NCBI GenBank assembly: GCA_020629515.1
Contig: JAHDDE010000013.1
Location: forward strand, 1 to 64,000
Source of the DNA: Saprospiraceae bacterium
GTDB lineage: Bacteria; Bacteroidota; Bacteroidia; Chitinophagales; Saprospiraceae
DNA length: 64,000 bases
Direction of reading: 5' to 3'
Of this stretch, positions 38,134 to 46,179 are shown in pieces (position 1 is the stretch's first letter; each line of letters begins with the position of its first letter). Made by a program: the position numbers and the translations under genes. Below the pieces are notes generated by a model. That model ran no database searches. It was not told the origin of the DNA and worked only from the letters and a program-made list of their open reading frames with translations.

Positions 38134-38164
38134 CAAATGTATACGATATGTAGGATGTAGACAA
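38134..38164 (-). promoter_or_regulatory. Bacteroidota sigma-A-type promoter
   Basis: On the minus strand TTG (38164-38162), 20-base spacer, TACATTTG (38141-38134), an exact TAnnTTTG -7 box, about 40 bases before the ATG at 38092. Confidence 0.65.
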
Positions 38165-38187
38165 GTTGTAGATGTAGACAATCTGTA
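38154..38187. repeat. Tandem 17-bp direct repeat
   Basis: GATGTAGACAAGTTGTA (38154-38170) is followed directly by GATGTAGACAATCTGTA (38171-38187), two mismatches. The first copy covers the -33 element of the adjacent promoter, so a regulator binding here could control it. Confidence 0.7.
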
Positions 38188-38389
38188 GTTATGACAAGTA
38201 GATGACACCAATATAATAGATATTATATTTTGTAATGTATAAGTCATTGATAAATAATATTATTATTGTGGTATAAAGAGAGATGTAGGCAGGTGTTTTT
38301 TTTAATATTCCACAAATAAGTAGTATTTGTGTAGAAGAAGAATAGAGCGAAAATAAGATTTGTAGGAGTGTAGATTGCTTTATTTGTAG

Positions 38390-38401
38390 TCTACATGTAG
38401 A
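38390..38401. repeat. 12-bp palindrome TCTACATGTAGA
   Basis: Perfect palindrome built from two inverted TGTAGA motifs, the same hexamer that occurs in the tandem repeat about 200 bases away. Confidence 0.55.
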
Positions 38402-38560
38402 TATTTTAGTAGTTGTATGTCTCTACTGATTCTCATAATTACGCTTCTATTACAGTTTATGATTGTTTATAGTGTCATAAAAGCTTGCCAATGGATGCTC
38501 ATTCATTTTATAGCGATAGAGTGGTTCACATAAATAGTCGGGATGAAATTAGTAGAAATA

Positions 38561-38585
38561 AAAAAGGCCACTTCATTAAGTGGCC
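38561..38585 (-). terminator. Rho-independent terminator, minus strand
   Basis: GGCCACTT (38566-38573) pairs with AAGTGGCC (38578-38585) around a CATT loop; on the minus strand followed by TTTTTT. It may end the candidate small RNA or a transcript from rarA, whose stop is 320 bases upstream. Confidence 0.85.
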
Positions 38586-38660
38586 AAAGTCGTATGAAAA
38601 ACAAAACTATCTAACTCTAATTTGTATTACGAGAGCAATTTTTACTGCTCAATCGTAATT
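38561..38660 (-). ncRNA. Candidate small RNA of about 100 nt
   Basis: On the minus strand a transcript predicted to start near 38660 opens with a bulged stem-loop: ATTACGA pairs with TCGTAAT (38653-38659 with 38626-38632) and GAGCA with TGCTC (38646-38650 with 38633-38637), 12 pairs, two-base bulge, eight-base loop. It ends with a perfect eight-pair terminator (38566-38573 with 38578-38585) and a T-run. A promoter-like -33/-7 pair lies directly upstream. No protein is encoded. No known RNA family is recognised. Confidence 0.5.
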
Positions 38661-38666
38661 ATGACC

Positions 38667-38699
38667 CAAATATGACACTATAGTAACAATAAAAGCAAA
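38667..38699 (-). promoter_or_regulatory. Putative promoter of the candidate small RNA
   Basis: On the minus strand TTTG (38699-38696), 21-base spacer, CATATTTG (38674-38667), one base from TAnnTTTG. The spacing equals that of the promoter at 48594-48626. The predicted start falls at the base of the 5' stem-loop. Confidence 0.45.
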
Positions 38700-38906
38700 A
38701 TATGATTTTAACAAATTGTTATGTTCAAGCATCTTTAGTATTTAAATTTTGATCTGCGCAAATAACATTATGTATTGCATATTTTTAATTCATAGAATAT
38801 TATTTCGCACAATGGGCTATTGTGTTTTGATTAATGTCGAAATAGAGAGGTTTTATAGATATCTTTATTATTGATTTATCTACATATCATGCTAAATTCA
38901 ATTCGA

Positions 38907-40118
38907 CTATTTTTTCTTCCAAAAAGATATTGACTTGATTTCTTCTGGAAGATAATGATACGAGCCGTCAGATATTTTTTCGGTATGTGGATATTTGTAT
39001 CCTTTACTGTAACCAAGATCCTTCATAAGTTGAGTAGGCGCATTCCTTAGATGCATTGGTATAGGAAGCGTACCAGTTTCTCTTACCAATTGAAGTGCCT
39101 TATTAATTGCGTCATATGCGGTATTATCTTTTGGCGATTGTGCCAAGTATATGGCGCATTGAGCCATAGGTATACGGCCTTCTGGAAAACCAATTTTTTG
39201 TACGACCTCAAAGCATGTATTGGCCATAAGGAGTGCATTGGGATTGGCTAAGCCTATGTCCTCAGACGCTAATATGATCATCCGTCGACAGATGAATTTA
39301 GGGTCTTCACCTCCTTCTATCATACGAGCTAAATAGTAAATTGCCGCATTAGGATCACTTCCCCGGATAGACTTTATAAAGGCTGAAATAGTATCGTAAT
39401 GAGCCTCTCCACTTTTATCATACTGGAGAATTTCTCTATGTAATGTCTTTTCAACGAGCTCGTTGGTGACTACTATCATCTTTTCTCCATTAAATTGAGA
39501 CAAAATGATCTCTAAAACATTCAATAGTCTCCTTGCATCTCCTCCCGAATATTTAATTAGTGATTCATATTCACTGATTTGAATATCAAGTTTAGATAGC
39601 TCTATGTCTTTTGATATAGCTCTATCTATAATTTTCATAAGATCACTTACCTCAAGGGATTTAAGAATATACACTTGGCATCTTGATAACAGCGCCGAAA
39701 TCACCTCGAATGAGGGATTCTCGGTTGTAGCACCTATCAACGTGATCACACCTTTTTCGACCGCTCCTAATAGCGAATCTTGCTGACTCTTACTAAATCT
39801 ATGAATCTCATCGATGAAGAGTATAGGTGATTTTTGATTAAAAAATCCACGTCCCTCAGCTTTTTTAATAGTTTCCCTTACTTCTTTAACCCCGGAGTTG
39901 ATAGCACTCAGAGCAAAGAAGGCTCGGTCTAATTTTATCGCTAAAAGATTAGCCAAGGTTGTTTTGCCAACTCCCGGAGGTCCCCATAGTATCATCGAGG
40001 GAACCCTGTCATGGTCAATAACTTTTCTTAATATAGCATCTGGGCCAACAAGATGACTTTGTCCAATGTATTCATCCAAATTCTTAGGACGCATTCTTTC
40101 TGCTAATGGGCTATTCAA
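38907..40118 (-). CDS. rarA: Replication-associated recombination protein A (RarA/MgsA AAA+ ATPase)
   Basis: 403 residues, full length. Clamp-loader-like AAA+ ATPase acting at stalled replication forks. MNSPLAERMRPKNLDEYIGQSHLVG is the family N-terminus; Walker A GPPGVGKT (46-53), Walker B ILFIDEIHRF (99-108), sensor GATTENPSFEV, then the tetramerisation domain (GSDPNAAIYYLARMIEGGEDPKFICRRMIILASEDIGLANP) and the C-terminal LRNAPTQLMKDLGYSKGYKYPH. Apparently transcribed alone. Confidence 0.97.
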   Translation of the reverse strand: MNSPLAERMRPKNLDEYIGQSHLVGPDAILRKVIDHDRVPSMILWGPPGVGKTTLANLLAIKLDRAFFALSAINSGVKEVRETIKKAEGRGFFNQKSPILFIDEIHRFSKSQQDSLLGAVEKGVITLIGATTENPSFEVISALLSRCQVYILKSLEVSDLMKIIDRAISKDIELSKLDIQISEYESLIKYSGGDARRLLNVLEIILSQFNGEKMIVVTNELVEKTLHREILQYDKSGEAHYDTISAFIKSIRGSDPNAAIYYLARMIEGGEDPKFICRRMIILASEDIGLANPNALLMANTCFEVVQKIGFPEGRIPMAQCAIYLAQSPKDNTAYDAINKALQLVRETGTLPIPMHLRNAPTQLMKDLGYSKGYKYPHTEKISDGSYHYLPEEIKSISFWKKK

Positions 40119-40259
40119 AATTGATGGTTTTCTATACTCTTGATAGAGTTCACCGAAAATCTATGAACTTTTGATCACTTAAATATAAACTATGATTACA
40201 GAATTAATTCAACTCCACATATTTATTAAATGGTGTTAGAGCATATAATATAATTAGCT

Positions 40260-40919
40260 TTATCTAATTAAATCGCTGCTCTCAAAGGATAGTATGTAAT
40301 CTGTATCGATCGACCGATAAATAAGTTCAATGGTTCCTTTCAGCTTTATTATTGGAAAAAGTAAATCCTTGCTAATAGTTTCGTTGGGTTCCAGATGGTG
40401 GGTACCCATATTAGCAGTTTTAATATAATCTAATTCACCATCAATAGAATTGATATTTCTTTTTAAGAATTTTTCTTCATCCAGAACGTAAAGCGTATTT
40501 TCTGCAGTGAACAGGATATTCTCTGCCACTGAAAGTCCTGAAGTTGCTCCGAGAGCTGTTGAAACACCGGTTGATACAATTCCCCATATTAATCTATTCT
40601 TCTTTTCTTTTTTCAAGGTTTTCTTTTCTTCAAGGAGGACATGTGTGATTTCGTGATTGGCTAATGGTTTGTAGGACTCCTTTCGTTTGATGAGATTCAT
40701 TTCAAAATCACTCCTTTCTAGAGTTATATGTTGGTCTGATTTGTTGTGAATTATTGTCTCTACTATATGATAGTTAGGCGTGGCACCAATATATACCATC
40801 TCAATTCTAAGATTTTCATCTTCAACTAAATCGAAAACTTCTTCTTGTATGACTGGTTGATAGGTGGTTGCACATGACTGCAAAACACACATAAATAAGA
40901 AGTAATAGCAAAATTTCAT
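40260..40919 (-). CDS. Hypothetical lipoprotein
   Basis: 219 residues. The signal peptide ends in the lipobox LQSC (Cys16). The N-terminal part reads as a beta-sandwich (ENLRIEMVYIGATPNYHIVETIIHNKSDQHITLERSDFEM), as in proteins carrying an FxxF/late-embryogenesis-like fold. A lysine-rich stretch (EEKKTLKKEKKNR) precedes a glycine-containing hydrophobic segment (LIWGIVSTGVSTALGATSGLSVAENILF), odd for a lipoprotein and perhaps a membrane-inserting hairpin. A C-terminal beta region follows. Family not recognised. The region upstream holds a 14-bp palindrome and a 14-bp direct repeat that may regulate it. Confidence 0.7.
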   Translation of the reverse strand: MKFCYYFLFMCVLQSCATTYQPVIQEEVFDLVEDENLRIEMVYIGATPNYHIVETIIHNKSDQHITLERSDFEMNLIKRKESYKPLANHEITHVLLEEKKTLKKEKKNRLIWGIVSTGVSTALGATSGLSVAENILFTAENTLYVLDEEKFLKRNINSIDGELDYIKTANMGTHHLEPNETISKDLLFPIIKLKGTIELIYRSIDTDYILSFESSDLIR

Positions 40920-41005
40920 ATTTCATAATTAAAAGAAAAAAATGAAACCAGCATTTCTTTTAAACTGATCATAAAGGACTTTAACAAAAAGCTAACAGAG
41001 TGTAT

Positions 41006-41112
41006 ATGATCTTTTCGATATTAATATCGTTTATATATTGACGAATTTAAGTAGAGTGTAGAATGATTGCACGCTCACTCTTAAGTTTGATATTGAGAAT
41101 GATCTTTTCGAT
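41006..41112. repeat. Pair of 14-bp direct repeats plus 14-bp palindrome
   Basis: ATGATCTTTTCGAT occurs exactly at 41006-41019 and 41099-41112. The first copy runs into CGATATTAATATCG (41016-41029), a perfect palindrome. They lie upstream of the minus-strand lipoprotein gene that starts at 40919. Confidence 0.6.
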
Positions 41113-41177
41113 GTTTTGAATTGAGTATAATAGAACCTAATTGAAGTTCATCATCGAAGTTTTAAGTTTCTTATTTA

Positions 41178-41206
41178 AAGGATGGCGTTGTGCCATCCTT
41201 TTTTAT
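41178..41206. terminator. Bidirectional hairpin terminator after the DUF2911 gene
   Basis: AAGGATGGC (41178-41186) pairs perfectly with GCCATCCTT (41192-41200), five-base loop. The plus-strand side has a T-run; the minus-strand side has TTTAAATAA. The minus-strand gene stops at 41203, directly at the stem. Confidence 0.7.
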
Positions 41207-42300
41207 TCGCTAATGAACTCAAAGGTCGCTACCGCACGTGTCGTGTCCCATGCTATGATCATGTCAGCTTTATTATAATCCTTTTCTTCAAAAACTATAG
41301 AAAGATATTCTACTACTTCCGCCTCCCTATAACTTGGTATCTTAACCTTAACTATGTCTTTCGAGTCATCTCGATTTTCAGGACCCCAAGAAGGAATATC
41401 TTTAGAGAATATTAGGGTCCACTCATTTTTATTCACCTCAGCGTATAATCCATAATTTCCTGGGTTAACTATTTTGTCTCCAATTTTGGCTTTTTCATTT
41501 AGGAGTATTTCTGTTGACTCATTGGCTCCTAGCCTCCATATTTTTCCATAGGGTACAAGTGAGCCAAATACAGCTCTATTTTTTTTGGCCGGACGATGAT
41601 ATGCTACGGTGATTTTTGCCTTTATTTCTCTGTCATCTCCTTTGAGATAGTTTGTATAAGCGCTATTAGCAGGATAATGTGCTATATCTAACTGACTTGC
41701 ATCAAGTTGATTAAATTGTATTGGATTAAAACTGATGGGAACTCGCACTCTTGTCATTTCCCATTGTATAATAAGCTCGATATTTTTATCATCTAACTCT
41801 TGAAAAGTCATACTTAGCGCTTCCGTGCTTTCTTGAATTTCTTCTACAGGTACTTTTATTGTGGCTACTGTTTGATCTTTATCTCGATTGGCAATACCCC
41901 ATATTCCTAATTCTGTTGAGAAATTTATAGTCCATTGATCCTCATGGACGACAGCCCATAAAGTATAGTTGCCAGCCTGCAAGGTAGTGCCATTGATGCC
42001 TACTGGTTGATAAAAGCTGATAGTAGTGGCTTCATTAGCACCGAGTCGCCATTCAGAGCCGTATGCGACTAATCCGCCAAAGATATCTCGATTATTTTTT
42101 TGAGGCCTGGAGTAAAGTAACTTCGCCTTTGGAGTCATCTGTCTTTCTTCTTCTTTAAGATAATTTCTCCAGGCTACTTCTTTGGGATAATAAATCACAT
42201 CCATAGGACTGGCATCAATAACAGGCCATTTATCTTCACTTTGTCCTGAAATAGTAAGACCCAGTAGATTTAAAAATATTGTTCCAATTATTATTCTCAT
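41203..42300 (-). CDS. Exported protein with two DUF2911 domains
   Basis: 365 residues. Signal peptide MRIIIGTIFLNLLGLTISGQ. Two tandem DUF2911 domains, about 40-200 and 205-363. Each contains YxRPxKxxRxxFGxLVxYGxxWRLGANE, an LxxGNYxLxAxVxxxxWTxxFS segment and a W-G ... DxxxxxxxxVKxPV unit. Most DUF2911 proteins carry one copy; the duplication looks old because the two halves differ widely. Function of DUF2911 is not established. Probably periplasmic or outer-membrane associated. Transcribed alone, ending in the hairpin at 41178. Confidence 0.88.
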   Translation of the reverse strand: MRIIIGTIFLNLLGLTISGQSEDKWPVIDASPMDVIYYPKEVAWRNYLKEEERQMTPKAKLLYSRPQKNNRDIFGGLVAYGSEWRLGANEATTISFYQPVGINGTTLQAGNYTLWAVVHEDQWTINFSTELGIWGIANRDKDQTVATIKVPVEEIQESTEALSMTFQELDDKNIELIIQWEMTRVRVPISFNPIQFNQLDASQLDIAHYPANSAYTNYLKGDDREIKAKITVAYHRPAKKNRAVFGSLVPYGKIWRLGANESTEILLNEKAKIGDKIVNPGNYGLYAEVNKNEWTLIFSKDIPSWGPENRDDSKDIVKVKIPSYREAEVVEYLSIVFEEKDYNKADMIIAWDTTRAVATFEFISE

Positions 42301-42469
42301 AATAGATTTGTTATATTAATATCTGGTCGATTTTCGTTGTTATTTATCAAACGAACATAGATAATTTAGGGTGGACTATGTAATAATGTGACTTATTATA
42401 TAACTGCACACTAATTTTCATCCTTAATATTGATTGATCAAAGAGACGTGATTTTATCGATGTAGATAA

Positions 42470-43750
42470 ATGAAAAAGTTTATTCGGAATATAGGCCTTT
42501 CTAAAAATCTTGATTCAGAGGTTGTTATTAAGTTACGACTGGTTCGTATTGCATTAACTATTTCTTTAATGGCCATGTTCTTCAGTATATACGTCAACAC
42601 GGCGGCAGGACAGAAAATGCCTATATATGTCTATATATTTCCAATCTCGGTTATAGTCATAGGTTTTATTTTGAACGTTTTTGGCAAATATGTCGAAAGC
42701 TCATTATCTGTGATATTAGGTTTCTGTGTTTATTTTCCTTTCCAGCATTATCTCTATGGAATGGAGTCAGGTTTAAGTCCACTATTCTTAGTGATGATGG
42801 TATTCGTTATCGTTATTCTCGAAGGACATCGACTCCCAATGATTATAGCTATAGTGAGTATATTTATTTCATATCTCGCCTCGAGATTTGCAGTAGAAAT
42901 GTATGATAATCAATTGGCACATCTTGTTTCTGATTATATGAAGGATGTTTACTTTATCAGTGCTTGTTTTGTTTGTCTACTGTTATTGATAAGTGTACTT
43001 AGACTTAAAGCGAATTATTTAAAAATGACCGAAGATTTGTTGCGAGATGTGAACTCAAAAAATGAAACGCTAAAATTACAAAATGAAGAATTAGAGAATT
43101 TTGCATTCGCTACTTCACATGATTTGAAGACTCCTCTAAGAAATATCAACAGTTTTGTGGGACTTATCGAAATGGAGTTGAATAAAGAGGGTAATTCTAA
43201 GCTCAAAGAGTATATAAATATTGTTAAGACGGGCTCTATACAGATGAGCGATACTATCGATAACATCTTATCATTATCCAGTATTAATAAGGAGCATGAA
43301 TTTGAATTCTTTTCTTTACAAGGACTAATGGACTCATTAACAAACCATTACACTGAAGCAATTAATAACGGAAAAATTAGAATTAACTATTCAAACTTGC
43401 CTGTGATCTATGGCATTAAGCGTGAAATCTCTATTATGATGATGAATCTGATAGATAATGGGATAAAGTACAATCAACAGGAGGTGGCAAATATCAACAT
43501 CGAAACGACCCAAAAACCCAATCAGTCTTGTATCTCAGTACGCGATAATGGCATTGGGATTTCTGAAGAATATCATGAAACCATCTATAGACCGTTCAAA
43601 AGATTGCACAGTGATAGAAAGTATAAAGGTACGGGACTGGGTCTGGCGATAGTGAAAAAAGTTGTAGACACGCATAAGGGAGTTATTGACATACAGTCAG
43701 GAAAATCTGGGACCTGCTTTACCATTACCTTGCCCACTCAGTTTAATTAA
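42470..43750 (+). CDS. Membrane sensor histidine kinase (orphan)
   Basis: 426 residues. Five or six N-terminal transmembrane helices (residues about 24-176) form a membrane sensor with no large extracellular loop. A coiled stretch (EDLLRDVNSKNETLKLQNEELENFA) links to the HisKA domain with the phosphoacceptor His217 in SHDLKTPLRNI. The HATPase domain shows the N box (MNLIDNGIKYN, 325-335), G1 (RDNGIGI, 358-364), F box (YRPFKRL) and G2 (KGTGLGLAI). The type resembles phytochrome-like/Bacteroidota PAS-less kinases. No response regulator is adjacent, so the partner is unknown. 53 bases precede the next gene on the same strand. Confidence 0.93.
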   Translation: MKKFIRNIGLSKNLDSEVVIKLRLVRIALTISLMAMFFSIYVNTAAGQKMPIYVYIFPISVIVIGFILNVFGKYVESSLSVILGFCVYFPFQHYLYGMESGLSPLFLVMMVFVIVILEGHRLPMIIAIVSIFISYLASRFAVEMYDNQLAHLVSDYMKDVYFISACFVCLLLLISVLRLKANYLKMTEDLLRDVNSKNETLKLQNEELENFAFATSHDLKTPLRNINSFVGLIEMELNKEGNSKLKEYINIVKTGSIQMSDTIDNILSLSSINKEHEFEFFSLQGLMDSLTNHYTEAINNGKIRINYSNLPVIYGIKREISIMMMNLIDNGIKYNQQEVANINIETTQKPNQSCISVRDNGIGISEEYHETIYRPFKRLHSDRKYKGTGLGLAIVKKVVDTHKGVIDIQSGKSGTCFTITLPTQFN

Positions 43751-43803
43751 AGCTAATCTCATTTTAATAGGAATTTATCATCTTGTGCCTTATTACCTAA
43801 AAT

Positions 43804-45630
43804 ATGGCTGATCCAGAATTGATTCAATTTTATAAAGGAAGAGTTGAGCATGCTCAAAAACTTATAGCGGCGCATGAGAGTAGAGGATTTCGTCTATCAC
43901 TCTTAAGACTATTTATATTGATCGCAACATTCGTTGGCTTGTTTTTTCTTGAAGGACTTCCAGGATATATTTTCTTATCGTGGATTGTCTTCGGCATTAT
44001 TCTCTTCTTGTATGTGGTATTAGTTCAAAAAAAATCAGATAAAATTGTAAATAGAGAAAAAAAGAGTGTTCAAATAAATGAAAATGAGATTAGCTGTCTA
44101 AGTAATTTTGAAAACTGTTATTACGATGGCAATTCATTTAGGCGAGGGGATCATTTTTATAGTGAAGATTTGGATGTATTTGGCCCTTATTCTTTGTTCG
44201 GATTAATCAATCGATGTAGTACTTATCAAGGTCATAAGTTGTTGAGCGAATGGTTGTCCACAACATCAGAATTTTCTGAGATTGAATCAAGAACAAAAGC
44301 AGTAAAAGACTTAGAGCAAAGTGTTGATTGGCGGCATAATCTGGCTAACGCACTTTTAGAAGTAGAAGATCACTCATTGGATCCATCGGAGGCGATTGAT
44401 GATTTATTAGCACAGCCCTTAGATTTTGTTAAAAGCACCACTTTAGGTGTCTGGATTAGGCTGATTCCATTTTTATGGATATCGATACTTGTATATTATT
44501 TTATTGACAGTACTAAAGCTGAGTTTTGCGCCACTATTTTAGCTTCCATCAATCTATTGACTACATTTTATTATGGTAAGAAAGTATCAGTAGTACAGAA
44601 TTCCATTAGCTCAGCTTTTGCCTCACTTGGTCATTATGTCGCAAGCATTAGGCTCATTGTAAATCATGAATTTACAGCTGAATATCTCAATGAAGAAATA
44701 ATAAAGTTAAGGTCAAAAAAAACTAATGCATCTCATGTCGTTGAAAATCTGAGTCAGTTAAAGCGAATCATCGATTTGTTGGATTATAGATTAAATATGT
44801 TTGTCGGTGTGTTACTCAATGTGCTTTTACTTTGGGACCTTCGCATAGTGCAGCGATTGGAAAATTGGCAATCATCCAATAAAGAGGTGAGTAAAGAAAT
44901 ATTTCTGTTAATTGGTAAAGTAGAGGCCATTTCAAGTTTAGCTAACTGGTCATTTAATCATCAACAATATAATTATGCTTCTATCCTAAGCGCAGATTTT
45001 CATTTTGAAGCAATTGGTATGAGTCATCCTTTATTGGAATTGCAAACCAATATCCCTAATGATTTTTCAAAACATAATAATGATTTTATCACGATCATTA
45101 CTGGCTCTAATATGTCAGGGAAGAGCACCTTTCTACGAACCATTGGATTAAATTTAATTTTAGCCTATGCTGGTACTCGAACATATGCCAGAGAATTGAG
45201 TGCATCTGTGTTTGAATTGATCACTTATATGAGAATTAAGGATGCGCTTGAAGAAAATGTGAGTACGTTTAAAGCGGAATTAAATAGAATCGAATTAATT
45301 CTAAAAGAACTTAATAAAGGAACCAATGCTCTATTATTAATCGATGAGATGCTACGAGGTACCAATTCAAGAGATAAGCTGAAAGGATCTATCGGTATCA
45401 CTAAGAAATTACTTACACTTAAGGCATATGCTATAATTGCGACCCATGATATAAAGCTTGCTGAGCTAGGAGAAGAATATAAGGATGAGATAAAGAATTA
45501 TTTTTTTGATATCAACTTCCATGATGGTGACTTAAGATTTGATTACAAGATCAAGAATGGAATTTGCCAAAATTTTAATGCGTCTTACTTGATAAGTCAG
45601 TTAGGGATTAAAATGGACGACGACTTATAA
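43804..45630 (+). CDS. Membrane-anchored MutS-like ATPase
   Basis: 608 residues. The N-terminal half has two adjacent transmembrane helices (about 34-50 and 52-74) and a second pair near 214-257. The middle is a helical MutS core/lever-like region. The C-terminal ATPase domain is clearly MutS type V: Walker A ITGSNMSGKSTFLRT (432-446), SVFELITYMRIKDALEENVSTFKAELNRI, Walker B ALLLIDEMLRGTNSRD and the histidine switch AIIATHDIKLAEL. The mismatch-recognition domain (FxE motif) and Smr nuclease are absent, so it is not MutS1 or MutS2. Such proteins are widespread in Bacteroidota but their role is not known to me. Follows the histidine kinase. Confidence 0.85.
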   Translation: MADPELIQFYKGRVEHAQKLIAAHESRGFRLSLLRLFILIATFVGLFFLEGLPGYIFLSWIVFGIILFLYVVLVQKKSDKIVNREKKSVQINENEISCLSNFENCYYDGNSFRRGDHFYSEDLDVFGPYSLFGLINRCSTYQGHKLLSEWLSTTSEFSEIESRTKAVKDLEQSVDWRHNLANALLEVEDHSLDPSEAIDDLLAQPLDFVKSTTLGVWIRLIPFLWISILVYYFIDSTKAEFCATILASINLLTTFYYGKKVSVVQNSISSAFASLGHYVASIRLIVNHEFTAEYLNEEIIKLRSKKTNASHVVENLSQLKRIIDLLDYRLNMFVGVLLNVLLLWDLRIVQRLENWQSSNKEVSKEIFLLIGKVEAISSLANWSFNHQQYNYASILSADFHFEAIGMSHPLLELQTNIPNDFSKHNNDFITIITGSNMSGKSTFLRTIGLNLILAYAGTRTYARELSASVFELITYMRIKDALEENVSTFKAELNRIELILKELNKGTNALLLIDEMLRGTNSRDKLKGSIGITKKLLTLKAYAIIATHDIKLAELGEEYKDEIKNYFFDINFHDGDLRFDYKIKNGICQNFNASYLISQLGIKMDDDL

Positions 45631-45761
45631 ATACCATTATACAATCCCGATATTTGATACAATAATTTTGGCTCTATTTATCAATTATTAAGTATTAGTA
45701 AACTATTTGATAAAAGTCTTGTTACACCTGCAAGTTTTACTATCATTTAGTAAAGTTGCCA

Positions 45762-45769
45762 TATATTTG
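45762..45769 (+). promoter_or_regulatory. Bacteroidota -7 promoter element
   Basis: TATATTTG matches TAnnTTTG exactly, 11 bases before the ATG at 45780; the -33 region (TTTT near 45735) is weak. It implies a very short leader and supports the start at 45780 rather than an in-frame ATG at 45756. Confidence 0.45.
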
Positions 45770-45779
45770 TAATTCTATT

Positions 45780-46079
45780 ATGAAATTATACGTTACACTC
45801 ATTTTTGCGTTATTGCTTTCAATCTGTGCAAAGGAAGTATCAGTAATGATGCATTGTGGCGGCGATAGCTTTCATTTAGATGTAATAGGAGATATTGAGG
45901 GCGAGCAAGAGAGTGAAAAAGAGTCGGAAGATATCAAAGAAAAAACAGAAAAAATCAACCAAGGAGTTCTTACGACTTTATGGTTTGAAACCAAGAATAG
46001 AGAAAATAAATTATATGTTCTTTTAAAGAACAATATTGCACACAGGGAGATTGTCGATCCGCCTCCCGAGTTATCGTAG
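45780..46079 (+). CDS. Small exported charged protein
   Basis: 99 residues from the ATG at 45780; the in-frame ATG at 45756 precedes the promoter-like -7 element and is rejected. A signal peptide MKLYVTLIFALLLSICA is followed by a short Cys/His segment (MMHCGGDSFH), a run of Glu/Lys (EGEQESEKESEDIKEKTEK) and a C-terminal part ending VDPPPELS. No domain is recognised. Small proteins of this kind often precede ion transporters in Bacteroidota, and a SulP transporter starts 100 bases downstream on the same strand, but a functional link is only inferred. Confidence 0.6.
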   Translation: MKLYVTLIFALLLSICAKEVSVMMHCGGDSFHLDVIGDIEGEQESEKESEDIKEKTEKINQGVLTTLWFETKNRENKLYVLLKNNIAHREIVDPPPELS

Positions 46080-46122
46080 CATAATCCTTTTCACACAAGT
46101 CATTTAGGACTATTCATCATTC

Positions 46123-46140
46123 AAGTACAAAACTGTACTT
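46123..46140. repeat. Inverted repeat upstream of the SulP gene
   Basis: AAGTACA (46123-46129) and TGTACTT (46134-46140) form a perfect seven-base inverted repeat with an AAAC spacer, 40 bases before the SulP ATG. No T-run follows, so an operator is more likely than a terminator. Confidence 0.45.
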
Positions 46141-46179
46141 GTCGTTTCATTTATAAATGTTTTTAAACTTTTAAATCTT

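Larger units (their letters stand above)
38093..38906. other. Regulatory intergenic region with repeats and candidate small RNA
   Basis: 814 bases without a protein gene. From left to right: promoter of the 37223-38092 gene (38134-38164), tandem 17-bp repeats (38154-38187), many TGTAG motifs to 38405 including a 12-bp palindrome (38390-38401), a terminator/candidate small RNA with its own promoter (38561-38699), then AT-rich sequence in which I see nothing. Confidence 0.7.

Noticed and set aside
38145..38405. TGTAG cluster as a replication origin
   Set aside because: No dnaA, dnaN or clear DnaA boxes are nearby, so an origin is not supported.
41182..41415. A 77-codon open frame on the plus strand
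   Set aside because: It starts inside a terminator stem and runs antisense through a clear DUF2911 gene; composition is not protein-like.
43804..45630. Calling the MutS-like gene mutS or mutS2
   Set aside because: Mismatch-recognition and Smr domains are missing and membrane helices are present.
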